The notes below the pieces were generated by a model that saw only the letters and a program-made list of their open reading frames with translations, did not search any database and was not told the DNA's origin. Shown in pieces: positions 1-8,970 of a DNA stretch of 64,000 bases; the stretch's first letter is position 1, and the number at the start of each line of letters is the position of its first letter. The stretch covers positions 120,541-184,540 of the forward strand of contig NZ_MRDM01000010.1 in NCBI RefSeq assembly GCF_002008165.1, written 5' to 3'. The translations under genes and the position numbers were made by a program. This stretch comes from Rhizobium laguerreae (GTDB lineage: Bacteria > Pseudomonadota > Alphaproteobacteria > Rhizobiales > Rhizobiaceae).

Positions 1-353
1 GGACGATCGTTCTGGCGCGGCGGCTGGTGAGACTGCTGCGGCGGACGCTGGTTCGTCTGGTTGTTGTTGCCCTGCTGGACCCGCGGAGCCGGCGTCGGCT
101 GTTGCGGACGCGCCTGCACGGGTGCGGGCGCCGGTTCGGCTGCGCGCACGGGGGCCGCCGGAGCGACGGGCGTGATCGGCTTTTCGTCTTCCGGGCGCAT
201 CGGACGCCGCTTACGGGTCTCGACGACGACCGCCTTGGTGCGACCTCGACCCATATCCTGGCGAACGGTGCCCTGGCTCATCCCCGATGGTTTCAGGGTG
301 AGTGTCTTTTTGCCCGCTACGCTGATTGTCTTGTCGTCGTTACTATCAGTCAT
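1..353 (-). CDS. infB: Translation initiation factor IF-2, N-terminal part (cut by window edge)
   Basis: Start ATG at 353 and open to the left edge, so only about 117 N-terminal residues are visible. They begin [20 protein letters not shown], followed by a basic stretch ([16 protein letters not shown]) and a low-complexity Pro/Ala/Gln/Asn region, as in the long, poorly conserved N-terminal region of alphaproteobacterial IF-2. The GTPase domain that would deliver initiator tRNA to the 30S subunit lies outside the window. Position confirms the call: it is the last visible gene of the rimP-nusA-ylxR-infB operon, about 100 bp after ylxR. The identity rests on the N-terminal motif and synteny. Confidence 0.93.
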
Positions 354-454
354 TCGTTCCCGTTCCTTCGGACAGGGAGCGATAACTAGATCAGACCCTG
401 TCGTTCAATACTGTCGATCAATGAGTATGGGACCGGCCGATGCCGGTGACCGCC

Positions 455-1147
455 TCATTGTTTTTGCCGGCCAGCGCCGCCCGCTGCCCGGGACTGACCG
501 CCATTACGGTACTGTTCGAGCATCTTTGCGCGCTTCACTACACCTTCACCCGCCTGCCCTGCAAGCACTGCGGCATGGATAAAAGCATTCTGGCCCATCA
601 GGCCTTCCATTTCGCTCTCCGAGAAGAGACGGAAGGAAGGTATCTCCTCCTCGGTCTCCATTCCGAGGTGCCAGGCCTTGCGGGCCTGGTCGATTTTCCG
701 GACGCCGTCGTCCGCTGCGCCAGTCGAGTGGAACACCGCAAGGGCTGCTCCGCTTCTGACCGCGGCATCCACTTTCGAGGACCCGCTGACAAACTGGCCG
801 GCCTTCCGCGCCATGTTCATCATCTGCATCAATTGCGCCGCGAGCAGCCGATCGACACTCGCGCCGAGATCGTCCGCCGCCTTCACATCCGTCTTCAGCG
901 CGCGGGCGAAGAGCTTCTTCGCCACCGCCCTGTCGACCAGCGACCGGTCGATCTTCACCCAGCATCCGCGTCCCGGAAGCTCGCGCTTCAGATCGGCGAC
1001 AACTGTTCCATCGGGAGCGGCGACGAAGCGGATCAGCTCTTCCGGCGATCCGCTTTCGCGCGTCACGATGCACATGCGTCCGTTCACGTCATAACCTGCA
1101 AGATCGTCGTCCTCGAGAGGAGCGTCCGGTTCATGCGCGGTCATCAT
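455..1147 (-). CDS. YlxR-family RNA-binding protein with L7Ae-like C-terminal domain
   Basis: 230 residues. Residues about 20-100 form a YlxR/DUF448 domain with the family signatures GRMCIVTR and LPGRGCWVKIDR; residues about 105-200 resemble the L7Ae/L30e RNA-binding fold, the two-domain arrangement usual in alphaproteobacteria. The tail is Gly/Gln/Arg rich. The start overlaps the nusA stop (ATGATGA), so the genes are translationally coupled, and infB follows. The family is thought to bind RNA and is nearly always in the nusA-infB operon; its exact function is not settled. A second ATG three bases downstream is an equally possible start. Confidence 0.92.
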   Translation of the reverse strand: MMTAHEPDAPLEDDDLAGYDVNGRMCIVTRESGSPEELIRFVAAPDGTVVADLKRELPGRGCWVKIDRSLVDRAVAKKLFARALKTDVKAADDLGASVDRLLAAQLMQMMNMARKAGQFVSGSSKVDAAVRSGAALAVFHSTGAADDGVRKIDQARKAWHLGMETEEEIPSFRLFSESEMEGLMGQNAFIHAAVLAGQAGEGVVKRAKMLEQYRNGGQSRAAGGAGRQKQ

Positions 1148-2745
1148 GCTTCTTGTTCGGCTTCGGTGACCTCTTCTTCGGTCCCCTTCGCCAGGTCCTC
1201 TTGCGTGATCCAGCCGGCCGAAAGGCGGGCCTGGACGATCATCTGTTCTGCTTCGACGCGCGAGACGTCGAACTTCGAGAACAGGCCCTCGAACTTCTTC
1301 GTTTCGCCGTTCTTGCGTTCCGACCAGCCGACGAGATCGTCGGCGGCGCAGCCGGCAAAGTCCTCGATCGTCTTGATGCCGTCTTCGCCGAGCGCCACCA
1401 TCATCTGGGCGGTCATGCCGTTGATTTCACGCAGTTCGTCCTGAACACCGAGCGCCTTGCGCTTCTCGTCCATCTCGGCTTCGAGACGTTCGAGGAATTC
1501 GCGGGCGCGCTGCTGGATTTCCTGCGCCGTCTCCTCGTCGAAACCGTCGATCGACGAGATTTCGTCGAGATCGACATAAGCCAGTTCTTCAACCGCGGCA
1601 AAACCTTCCGAAGCCAGAACCTGGCCGACCATCTCGTCGACATCAAGCGAATCCATGAATAGGTTGGTGCGCTCGTTGAATTCCTTCTGGCGGCGTTCCG
1701 ATTCCTCGGCCTCCGTCATGATGTCGATATCCCAGCCGGTGAGCTGCGAAGCGAGGCGGACGTTCTGGCCGCGGCGGCCGATCGCAAGCGACAGCTGCTC
1801 GTCGGGAACGACGACTTCGATACGCTCGGCATCCTCGTCGAGAACGACCTTGGCGACTTCGGCCGGCTGCAGGGCGTTGACGACGAAGGTCGCCGGATCT
1901 TGGCTCCACGGAATGATGTCGATCTTCTCGCCCTGAAGCTCGCCGACGACGGCCTGAACGCGTGAGCCGCGCATACCGACGCAGGCGCCGACCGGATCGA
2001 TCGAACTGTCGTTCGAGATCACCGCGATCTTGGCGCGAGAACCCGGGTCGCGGGCGACCGACTTCACCTGGATGATGCCGTCGTAGATCTCCGGCACTTC
2101 CATGGTGAAGAGCTTCACCATGAATTGCGGATGCGTGCGCGACAGGAAGATCTGCGGGCCGCGCTGCTCGCGACGGACATCATAGACATAGGCACGGACG
2201 CGATCGCCATAGCGGACGTTTTCGCGCGGGATCATTTCGTCGCGGCGGATAATGCCTTCGCCACGGCCGAGATCGACGATGACGTTGCCGTATTCGACGC
2301 GCTTGACGGTACCGTTGACGATTTCGCCGACGCGATCCTTGAATTCGTCGAACTGGCGGTCGCGCTCAGCTTCACGCACCTTCTGCACGATCACCTGCTT
2401 GGCCGACTGAGCGGCGATGCGACCGAAATCCATCGGCGGCAGCGGATCGGCGATGAAGTCGCCGAGTGCGGCGTCCGGGTTGCGGTCGCGGGCAAGCTCC
2501 AGCGGGATCTGCGTCGAATAATCCTCGGCCTTCTCGACGACTTCGAGCAGGCGCTGCAGGCGGATTTCGCCGGTCTTCGGATTGATGTCGGCCCGGATGT
2601 TGGACTCGGTGCCGTAACGGGAGCGTGCCGCCTTCTGGATGGCATCGGCCATTGCGGCCAGCACGATCTCGCGGTCGATGACTTTTTCGCGCGCCACTGC
2701 ATCTGCGATCTGCAGAAGTTCGAGCCGGTTCGCACTGACTGCCAT
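1144..2745 (-). CDS. nusA: Transcription termination/antitermination protein NusA
   Basis: 533 residues starting [20 protein letters not shown]. Domain order seen: N-terminal RNA polymerase-binding domain (1 to about 135), an S1 domain (about 137-200, [20 protein letters not shown]), two KH domains (about 200-345, with [11 protein letters not shown] and [15 protein letters not shown]), then acidic helix-hairpin-helix repeats (about 365-510) as in the long proteobacterial form. NusA binds RNA polymerase and nascent RNA and controls pausing, termination and antitermination. It lies 59 bp after rimP and overlaps ylxR by four bases, the classical operon order. Confidence 0.98.
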   Translation of the reverse strand: MAVSANRLELLQIADAVAREKVIDREIVLAAMADAIQKAARSRYGTESNIRADINPKTGEIRLQRLLEVVEKAEDYSTQIPLELARDRNPDAALGDFIADPLPPMDFGRIAAQSAKQVIVQKVREAERDRQFDEFKDRVGEIVNGTVKRVEYGNVIVDLGRGEGIIRRDEMIPRENVRYGDRVRAYVYDVRREQRGPQIFLSRTHPQFMVKLFTMEVPEIYDGIIQVKSVARDPGSRAKIAVISNDSSIDPVGACVGMRGSRVQAVVGELQGEKIDIIPWSQDPATFVVNALQPAEVAKVVLDEDAERIEVVVPDEQLSLAIGRRGQNVRLASQLTGWDIDIMTEAEESERRQKEFNERTNLFMDSLDVDEMVGQVLASEGFAAVEELAYVDLDEISSIDGFDEETAQEIQQRAREFLERLEAEMDEKRKALGVQDELREINGMTAQMMVALGEDGIKTIEDFAGCAADDLVGWSERKNGETKKFEGLFSKFDVSRVEAEQMIVQARLSAGWITQEDLAKGTEEEVTEAEQEA

Positions 2746-2804
2746 TGTCTTGTTTCTCCGTCTTTACTCCAGGGTTCCCGTCCCTGGAGCGGTCTGTTGA
2801 TCGG

Positions 2805-3434
2805 TTATTCTTCGTCGTCGGCTTCGTTCTGGTTGGCGGCCTGGGCTTTCGCCAGCTTGTCGGCGCGCAACGCGTCGCGGATCAGGTCGTCGGTCAGAAT
2901 GAGCTTCGCATCGCTAAGCGCCGTGAAGGGAATAGTGACCTTCTGCTCTTCCCCATAGGCGACCTGGTCACGCTCGAGCGTGAAACCATCTGTGCCTGCC
3001 TCGACGATCTTGCCGCGGAAGCGCTTGCGATTGTCGATCAAGATCGACGTCTCGCATTTCACAAGGTGGCCCTGCCAGCGGACGAAATCGGATTTCCGTA
3101 CCATCGGACGGTCGATGCCGGGCGAAGACACTTCCAGATGATACTCTTTATCGACCGGATCTTCCACATCGAGGACGGGAGAAATCGCCATCGAGACTTC
3201 TTCGCAATCCTGAACCGTCATCGTGCCGTCGTTGCGTTCGGCCATGACCTGCATCGTCGCACCGTTCTGGTTCATCATGCGGACGCGGATAAGGCGGAAG
3301 CCCAGATCGACGAGAACGGGTTCGATGATATCGGCAAGACGCTGGTCGAGCCCGGTTTCGGTAATCAGCCGCGGCTCACGTTCATTGTCTGCGTTTGTCA
3401 GATCCGACAAGCGGTGCGCTCCTCGCAATTTCAT
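2805..3434 (-). CDS. rimP: Ribosome maturation factor RimP
   Basis: 209 residues, longer than the roughly 150 of E. coli because of an N-terminal lead and an acidic C-terminal extension ending [10 protein letters not shown]. Core motifs include [28 protein letters not shown] and [12 protein letters not shown], typical of the RimP N-terminal alpha/beta domain, followed by the SH3-like C-terminal domain. RimP assists late 30S subunit assembly. It is the first gene of the minus-strand operon and is preceded by a terminator-like hairpin (3457-3487), which suggests control of operon read-through. Confidence 0.96.
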   Translation of the reverse strand: MKLRGAHRLSDLTNADNEREPRLITETGLDQRLADIIEPVLVDLGFRLIRVRMMNQNGATMQVMAERNDGTMTVQDCEEVSMAISPVLDVEDPVDKEYHLEVSSPGIDRPMVRKSDFVRWQGHLVKCETSILIDNRKRFRGKIVEAGTDGFTLERDQVAYGEEQKVTIPFTALSDAKLILTDDLIRDALRADKLAKAQAANQNEADDEE

Positions 3435-3456
3435 GCTTTTTCGGCGATCGCGCTAA

Positions 3457-3487
3457 TAAAAAAGAGCGGGTCCTTGCGGCCCACTCT
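3457..3487 (-). promoter_or_regulatory. Terminator-like hairpin in the rimP leader (possible attenuator)
   Basis: On the minus strand the stem AGAGTGGG...CCCGCTCT is followed directly by TTTTTT, the form of a Rho-independent terminator, yet it lies only 22 bases before the rimP start codon and after any promoter in the 220 bp gap to the divergent MFS gene. No minus-strand gene ends just upstream. A leader terminator before rimP is known in other proteobacteria, so attenuation of this operon is likely but inferred. Confidence 0.55.
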
Positions 3488-3655
3488 TCATCAAGCGATC
3501 AAGAATTTGAGAGGCATATAGTCGGGTTTTTCCGAAATTGCAAGGTCCCCGACCGATTCGGCCAATTCGCTTGCCGCGCGTGATGAGGACTATGGCCGGC
3601 GCCTGTCTTGCGCATATATTGCCGCTGGCGCGCAATAACAAAAGCGGGAGAAATC

Positions 3656-5287
3656 GTGGCCTACACTTCGTCGACATTGGCGCCTTTGCGGCACGATACC
3701 TACCGCACCATCTGGTTCGCGAGCCTTTCCTCGAATTTCGGCGGCCTGATCCAGGCAGTCGGTGCGGCCTGGATGATGACGACGATCACCGCCTCGGAGG
3801 ACATGGTGGCGCTGGTGCAGACCTCGACGGCGCTGCCGATCATGCTGTTTTCGCTGATATCGGGTGCGCTCGCCGACAATTATGACCGCCGCCGGGTCAT
3901 GCTGACGGCGCAGTGCATGATGCTCACCGTCTCGGCGCTACTGACGGCCTCAGCCCTGCTCGGCTGGATCACGCCCTGGCTGCTGCTCTTCTTCACCTTC
4001 CTGATCGGCTGCGGCACCGCGCTCAACAATCCCTCCTGGCAGGCCTCGGTCGGCGATATGGTGCCGCGTGCCGATCTGCCGGCAGCGGTCACGCTGAACA
4101 GCATGGGTTTCAACATCACCCGCAGCGTCGGCCCGGCGATCGGCGGCGTCATCGTCGCCGCTGCCGGCGCGGCCGCGGCCTTCGCGGTGAATACGCTGAG
4201 TTACCTCGCCCTGATCTACGCCCTGCTGCGCTGGCGGCCAGCCGCGCCCGTCTCGACCCTGCCGCGAGAGGCGCTCGGCAGCGCCATCTTTGCCGGCCTG
4301 CGTTATGTCTCGATGTCGCCCAATCTCGAAAAGGTCCTGGTCAGGGGACTGCTCTTCGGCATCGGCGCCAGTTCGATGCTGGCGCTGCTGCCGGTCGTCG
4401 CCCTCGATCTCGTTGCCGGCGGCCCGCTGACCTATGGTTTCATGCTCGGCGCCTTCGGCATCGGCGCGATTGGCGGCGCGGTGCTGAATGCCAGGCTCCG
4501 CCAGGTGCTTTCCAGCGAGATGATCATCCGCCTCTCCTTTGCCGGCTTCGCATTGAGCGCGGTCATTGCAGCCGTGAGCCCGAGCGCCGTCTTGACCTCA
4601 GCCGGGCTGCTCGTTTCCGGCGCCTGCTGGGTCTCTGCACTATCGCTGTTCAACACCATCGTTCAGCTTTCGACGCCGCGTTGGGTAGTCGGCCGGGCGC
4701 TGTCGCTTTATCAGACCGTCACCTTCGGCGGCATCGCCGGCGGCAGCTGGCTGTGGGGCGTTGCCGCGGATCGCTACGGCGTCGCCGATGCGCTGCTGAT
4801 GTCATCCGTCGTCATGCTGCTCGGCATTGCGATCGGCCTGCGGTTTTCCATGCCGGCCTTCGCCTCGCTCAACCTCGATCCGCTGAACCGCTTCACCGAA
4901 CCGGCCCTCAGTCTCGACATCACGCCGCGCAGCGGCCCGATCGTCATCCAGGTCGATTACGAGATTGCCGATGAGGACCTTGCGGAATTCATGGCGCTGA
5001 TGGGCGAGCGCCGCCGCATCCGCATCCGCGACGGCGCCCGCAATTGGGCGCTGATGCGCGATCTTGAAAATCCGGGGCTGTGGACGGAGACCTATCATAC
5101 GCCGACATGGGTCGAATATATAAGACACAACCAGCGGCGTACGCAGGCCGATGCCGAAAATATCGACAGGCTGCGCGCGCTCCATCGCGGCGAAGGTCCG
5201 CCTCATGTTCACCGCATGATCGAGCGCCAGGCCATTGCGCCAGGTGACGATGTCTTCCACAAAGCGCCGATCGACCTGCATCATTGA
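3656..5287 (+). CDS. MFS transporter (MFS_3 / enterobactin-exporter-like)
   Basis: 543 residues from a GTG start at 3656, chosen because AAAGCGGGAG lies five bases before it; upstream in-frame codons lack a ribosome binding site. About 12 membrane helices fill residues 15-410, with the A-loop signature GALADNYDRRRVM near residue 85. A soluble C-terminal domain of about 120 residues follows (DLENPGLWTETYHTPTWVEY), typical of the MFS_3 group of proton-driven exporters. The substrate cannot be read from sequence. The next gene, an acetyltransferase, starts nine bases after the stop, so the two are probably co-transcribed. Confidence 0.9.
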   Translation: MAYTSSTLAPLRHDTYRTIWFASLSSNFGGLIQAVGAAWMMTTITASEDMVALVQTSTALPIMLFSLISGALADNYDRRRVMLTAQCMMLTVSALLTASALLGWITPWLLLFFTFLIGCGTALNNPSWQASVGDMVPRADLPAAVTLNSMGFNITRSVGPAIGGVIVAAAGAAAAFAVNTLSYLALIYALLRWRPAAPVSTLPREALGSAIFAGLRYVSMSPNLEKVLVRGLLFGIGASSMLALLPVVALDLVAGGPLTYGFMLGAFGIGAIGGAVLNARLRQVLSSEMIIRLSFAGFALSAVIAAVSPSAVLTSAGLLVSGACWVSALSLFNTIVQLSTPRWVVGRALSLYQTVTFGGIAGGSWLWGVAADRYGVADALLMSSVVMLLGIAIGLRFSMPAFASLNLDPLNRFTEPALSLDITPRSGPIVIQVDYEIADEDLAEFMALMGERRRIRIRDGARNWALMRDLENPGLWTETYHTPTWVEYIRHNQRRTQADAENIDRLRALHRGEGPPHVHRMIERQAIAPGDDVFHKAPIDLHH

Positions 5288-5296
5288 GAACAGTCA

Positions 5297-5752
5297 ATGC
5301 ATAATTTCAGGCTCGCCCGCCTATCCGATCTTGCCGCCATCGTCCGGCTTCTTGGCGATGACGATCTCGGCGGCGCCAGAGAAATCGTCTCCGATCCCGT
5401 CGATGCACGTTATCTCTCGGCCTTCGCCGCGATCGAGGCGGATGCCAACCAGTTGTTGGCTGTCGCGACCGATGCGGCCGACCAGGTCGTGGGCAGTCTG
5501 CAACTGAGCTTTCTTCCCGGCCTCTCGAGGACGGGCATGTGGCGCGGCCAGATCGAAAGCGTGCGTGTGGCAAGGGATCTTCGCGGCTCGGGCCTCGGCG
5601 CGCAATTCATCGAATGGGCGATTGCTCAGTGCGCCGAGCGCGGCTGCGGCTTGGTGCAGCTGACATCGGACAAGGCGCGACAGGATGCGATCCGCTTCTA
5701 CGAGAGGCTCGGTTTCGTTGCAAGCCATGAAGGGCTGAAACGCACTCTCTAG
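5297..5752 (+). CDS. GNAT-family N-acetyltransferase
   Basis: 151 residues. The acetyl-CoA-binding motif A is visible as VARDLRGSGLGAQFIEWAI (about 95-113; Q/RxxGxG/A pattern), followed by motif B around RFYERLGFVASHEGLKRTL near the C terminus. The fold is complete and of normal length. It follows the MFS exporter by nine bases and may act on the same unknown compound, for instance modifying a molecule before export, but this is only suggested by position. The acceptor is unknown. Confidence 0.88.
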   Translation: MHNFRLARLSDLAAIVRLLGDDDLGGAREIVSDPVDARYLSAFAAIEADANQLLAVATDAADQVVGSLQLSFLPGLSRTGMWRGQIESVRVARDLRGSGLGAQFIEWAIAQCAERGCGLVQLTSDKARQDAIRFYERLGFVASHEGLKRTL

Positions 5753-5857
5753 AGCAATTCCAGGAAAGGTGCGAAGCGGTTTTCCGTCCGGAATTGCGTC
5801 AAAACAAAAGGTTAGAGCGGTTCGGCGTGTCCATGAAAAGCTGAACCGCTCTAAAGC
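5752..5857. repeat. Dispersed rhizobial intergenic repeat with two hairpins
   Basis: Begins at the acetyltransferase stop codon (TAGAGCAATTCCAGG). One inverted pair is CAATTCCAGGA with TCCGGAATTG; a second is AGAGCGGTTC with GAACCGCTCT. This pattern is a familiar short intergenic repeat in Rhizobiales. It fills the gap between the acetyltransferase and the convergent transglycosylase gene and could end both transcripts. Only one copy is seen in this window. Confidence 0.6.
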
Positions 5858-5860
5858 CGA

Positions 5861-7132
5861 TTACTTCAGCTTGCCCTTCATCGTCGCCTCGGGAAAGCAT
5901 GTCGGCTTCATGCCGTTCTTTGCCTGCCACTGGCCGATCGAGCGCCGGGTCTTGTAGCCCGGCAGACCGTCGGAACCGCCGACATCATAGCCCTGCCGTT
6001 CCAGCGCCTTCTGCATGGCGGCGACGTCCGAGCGCAACATCTTGCCGACATCGCCCCACCGGCCCTGGAAGGCGCCGCCATTATAGGCGATCCGGTCGGC
6101 AAGATTGCCGATATAAAGCGCGTAGAGATCGGAATTATTGTATTCCTTGATGATGTAGAAATTCGGCGTGACGATGAATTCCGGTCCGTCGCGGCCGGCC
6201 GGAACCAGCATCATGCCATCAGCCTTCATTTCGCCGGAGGGAAAGCCCTTGCCGGAGATGCGGTCGATGCCGAGCGAGGCCCAGTGCGACAGCGGCTTTG
6301 CCAGATCGGGTCCCTCCTGTGCGCAGGAGACCGCCTCCGGTATCGACACCTCGAAGCCCCAGTCGCGGTTGCGCTGCCAGCCTTTCTTGAGCAGGTAATT
6401 GGCGATCGAGGCGAGCGTATCGGGCACCGAGGTCCAGATATTGCGGTGACCGTCACCATCGAAATCCACCGCATATTTCAGATAGCTCGTCGGCATGAAC
6501 TGCGGCTGGCCGAGCGCGCCCGCCCACGAACCCTTGAACTCGGCAGGTGTGACGTCGCCGCCGTCGAGAATATGGAGTGCGGCCACCAGCTCGGTGCGGA
6601 ACATCTCCTTGCGCGTCGACATGAAGGCCTTGGTCGCCAGCACCTCGATCGCCGAATTCGGGATCTTCGCCGCACCGAAGCCGGTCTCACGGCCCCAAAT
6701 GGCCAGCACGATCGAGCCCGGCACGCCATAGGTCTTTTCGATCCGCTTCAGCGTCGAGCCATACTGGGCGGCAAAGCCGCGTCCCGTTGCGGCAAGCTTC
6801 TTCAGCTGGTCCTCGTTGAAATAGGGAGCGGGCGAGGAAAATTCGGCCTGCGTCTGCTTCTGCTCCTTCGGTGGCGGGAAACCGGGCGGGGCGAGATCGG
6901 GCAGGTTCCAGTTCAGCGTGATGCCGGAGAAAGCGGCTTGAAAGACCTTCTCCGAAATGCCGTTCGCCTTCGCCTCCGGCCAGAGGTCGGCCTGCACCCA
7001 TTTTTCGAACTGCACCTCGACATCGGCTTTCGAAGGGGCCGCGTAACAGGAGAGGGGCAGGAGAGCTGCCGTTAAAGCGAATGCGAATATCCGCAGCCGC
7101 CGTGGAACACCCCCCTCTGCCCTGCCGGGCAT
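5861..7132 (-). CDS. Lytic murein transglycosylase (MltB family, SLT_2 plus PG-binding domain)
   Basis: About 423 residues if started at the ATG at 7132. A hydrophobic signal segment (IFAFALTAALLPLSCYA) is followed by an SLT_2 domain with the catalytic glutamate in IWGRETGFGA and the family motif GALGQPQFMPTSY, and ends with a peptidoglycan-binding domain (LERQGYDVGGSDGLPGYKTR). The enzyme cleaves the glycan strand to 1,6-anhydromuropeptides in the periplasm. The start is unusual: the ATG and codons before it lie inside a RIME-like repeat, whose GGGGGAG abuts the ATG. The reading frame also stays open further upstream to 7300, so the true start is uncertain. Confidence 0.85.
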   Translation of the reverse strand: MPGRAEGGVPRRLRIFAFALTAALLPLSCYAAPSKADVEVQFEKWVQADLWPEAKANGISEKVFQAAFSGITLNWNLPDLAPPGFPPPKEQKQTQAEFSSPAPYFNEDQLKKLAATGRGFAAQYGSTLKRIEKTYGVPGSIVLAIWGRETGFGAAKIPNSAIEVLATKAFMSTRKEMFRTELVAALHILDGGDVTPAEFKGSWAGALGQPQFMPTSYLKYAVDFDGDGHRNIWTSVPDTLASIANYLLKKGWQRNRDWGFEVSIPEAVSCAQEGPDLAKPLSHWASLGIDRISGKGFPSGEMKADGMMLVPAGRDGPEFIVTPNFYIIKEYNNSDLYALYIGNLADRIAYNGGAFQGRWGDVGKMLRSDVAAMQKALERQGYDVGGSDGLPGYKTRRSIGQWQAKNGMKPTCFPEATMKGKLK

Positions 7133-7286
7133 CTCCCCCACAGGTGGGGAGATTGGCTGGGCGCAGAAGTTTCCGCCGACAATCGACGTTTCTGCGCGGC
7201 AAACTGACAATGAAGCGGGAAACCAAAGCCGCTTGTGATCTCCCCCCTTGTGGGAGAGATGCCCGGCAGGGCAGAGGGGGGTGTGA
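7109..7286. repeat. RIME-like element, copy 1
   Basis: Two inverted arms, CACCCCCCTCTGCCCTGCCG at the left and its complement ending at about 7285, flank a core of about 100 bp. Each arm is continued by its own small palindrome (ATCTCCCCCA/TGGGGAGAT and GATCTCCCC/GGGAGAGAT). This matches the design of rhizobial intergenic mosaic elements (two large palindromes). It lies between recR and the transglycosylase gene and runs into the latter. A second copy is at 14098-14268. Confidence 0.85.
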
Positions 7287-7306
7287 TGCAACATACGCAA
7301 GCCTCC

Positions 7307-7912
7307 CTATATCACCGTCCGCGCCCGAAGTGCCGCCGCAAGCGTGCCCTCGTCGAGATAGTCGAGCTCGCCGCCGACAGGCACGCCATGCGCCAGCCGC
7401 GTGATCTTCACGTCGAGCCCCTGCAATTGGTCGGTGATATAATGCGCCGTCGTCTGTCCCTCGACCGTGGCATTGACCGCGATGATCAACTCCCGGATGC
7501 CGCCTTCGCCGACCCGGTCGATCAGCCCGCGAATGTTGAGATCGTCAGGACCGACCCCGTCGAGCGGCGACAGCGTGCCGCCGAGCACGTGATAGGCGGC
7601 GTTCATCGCGCCTGCCCGCTCCAGCGCCCAGAGATCCGATACGTCCTCGACGACGATGATGACGGATTGATCGCGTTGCGCGTCGGTGCAGACAATGCAG
7701 GGATCGACCGTATCGACATTGCCGCAGCGCGAGCAGATCTTCACCTTGTCATAGGCCTCGCCCATCGCATTCGACAGCGGGCCGAGCAGCTGGTCCTTCT
7801 TCTTGATCAGATGCAGTGCCGCCCGGCGCGCCGAGCGCGGCCCAAGGCCCGGCACCTTCGCCAGAAGCTGGATGAGTTTTTCGATTTCGGGTCCGGTGAC
7901 TCGTTTTGCCAT
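7307..7912 (-). CDS. recR: Recombination protein RecR
   Basis: 201 residues, the normal length. A helix-hairpin-helix ([14 protein letters not shown], about 20-33) is followed by a four-cysteine zinc site (C60, C63, C72, C75) and a Toprim domain ([12 protein letters not shown] to [13 protein letters not shown]). RecR works with RecO and RecF to load RecA at single-strand gaps; recF is also in this window at 22-23 kb. In many bacteria recR follows dnaX-ybaB; here the same order is kept on the minus strand, but a plus-strand MOSC gene lies between ybaB and recR. Confidence 0.98.
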   Translation of the reverse strand: MAKRVTGPEIEKLIQLLAKVPGLGPRSARRAALHLIKKKDQLLGPLSNAMGEAYDKVKICSRCGNVDTVDPCIVCTDAQRDQSVIIVVEDVSDLWALERAGAMNAAYHVLGGTLSPLDGVGPDDLNIRGLIDRVGEGGIRELIIAVNATVEGQTTAHYITDQLQGLDVKITRLAHGVPVGGELDYLDEGTLAAALRARTVI

Positions 7913-7969
7913 GCGCCGTTCTTAACTGATATGGAACGAAAACGGAATCGTGGAAGGATCGGCCATCCC

Positions 7970-8599
7970 ATGAAAATCCTGGCCCTGTGCACCGGCAATC
8001 CGGAAAGACTACCGGGCAAGAGTTACAAGACCGGCATCTTCAAACACGCCGTCAATGGCGCGGTGATGATCGACGCCGAAGGTCTCGTCGGCGATGCGAT
8101 CTGCAACCGCAAACACCATGGCGGCGTCGACCAGGCGGTCTATGTGGAGGGATCGCTGACGCTCGACTGGTGGAGCAGCGAGCTCGGCAGGCCTTATGAG
8201 GCCGGTACTTTCGGCGAGAACATGGTGATATCAGATCTGGACAATCGCGACGTCGCCGTCGGCGACCGCTTCGCCGCTGGCGATCTCATCCTCGAGGTCA
8301 CGGCATGCCGTATGCCCTGCGCCACCTTCGCCGCCAGGATGGCCGATCCGAAATTCGTCAAGCGTTACACTGCCGCCGCCCGTCCCGGCATCTATTGCCG
8401 CGTCATCCGGGGCGGCGTGGTCGAGCCCGGGATGCCGATGGAATACACGTCTTTTTCGGGAGACAAGATTACGATGCCCGAGCTAATGGAGACCTTCGGC
8501 CGAAGGCTTCAGGGCGCAGATCGTGCGCGATATCTCGCGGCCCCAATTCACTGCAAGCTTCGGGCCATGCTGGAATCCCAAGCCGGCGAAGCGCACTAG
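7970..8599 (+). CDS. MOSC-domain protein
   Basis: 209 residues from ATG 7970, with GGAAGGA 11-17 bases upstream. The whole protein is one MOSC (molybdenum cofactor sulfurase C-terminal) domain: KHHGGVDQAVYVE, TFGENMVISDL and the conserved cysteine region ACRMPCATFAARM (C113 and C117). Stand-alone proteins of this kind (YiiM type) use or carry the molybdenum cofactor and are linked to reduction of N-hydroxylated compounds; which substrate applies here is unknown. It lies on the opposite strand between recR and ybaB and has no partner gene nearby. An alternative ATG is at 7931. Confidence 0.88.
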   Translation: MKILALCTGNPERLPGKSYKTGIFKHAVNGAVMIDAEGLVGDAICNRKHHGGVDQAVYVEGSLTLDWWSSELGRPYEAGTFGENMVISDLDNRDVAVGDRFAAGDLILEVTACRMPCATFAARMADPKFVKRYTAAARPGIYCRVIRGGVVEPGMPMEYTSFSGDKITMPELMETFGRRLQGADRARYLAAPIHCKLRAMLESQAGEAH

Positions 8600-8624
8600 A
8601 TCACACCTTGATATGTGGGCCGCC

Positions 8625-8948
8625 TCAGAACGGCAGCTTGAAGCCCGGCGGAATCGGCAGGCCGGCGGTCAACGCCTTGGTCTTCTCGGCGGCGAGCGCC
8701 TCGGCCTTGTCCTTGGCGTCCTTGTGGGCGGCGACGATCAGGTCCTCGAGGATCTCGACATCGTCTTCCTTGAACAGCGACGGATCGATCTTCAGGCTCT
8801 TCAGCTCGCCTTTGCCCGTGATGACCACGGCGACGAGACCGCCGCCCGCTTTGCCTTCGGCCGTGAGCTCGGCGATTTCCGCCTGCATCTGCTCCATCTT
8901 GGCCTGCATTTCCTTGACTTTGCCCATCATGCCCATGATGTCGCGCAT
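8625..8948 (-). CDS. YbaB/EbfC nucleoid-associated protein
   Basis: 107 residues beginning [20 protein letters not shown], an N-terminal helix rich in Met and charged residues, followed by the family core [27 protein letters not shown] and a C-terminal helix. The family forms small homodimers that bind DNA with little specificity. It begins 22 bases after the dnaX stop, so the two are one transcription unit, as in most bacteria. Length and motifs are standard; no oddities seen. Confidence 0.95.
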   Translation of the reverse strand: MRDIMGMMGKVKEMQAKMEQMQAEIAELTAEGKAGGGLVAVVITGKGELKSLKIDPSLFKEDDVEILEDLIVAAHKDAKDKAEALAAEKTKALTAGLPIPPGFKLPF

Positions 8949-8970
8949 CGTCTCGCTCCTTGTTGAAACC

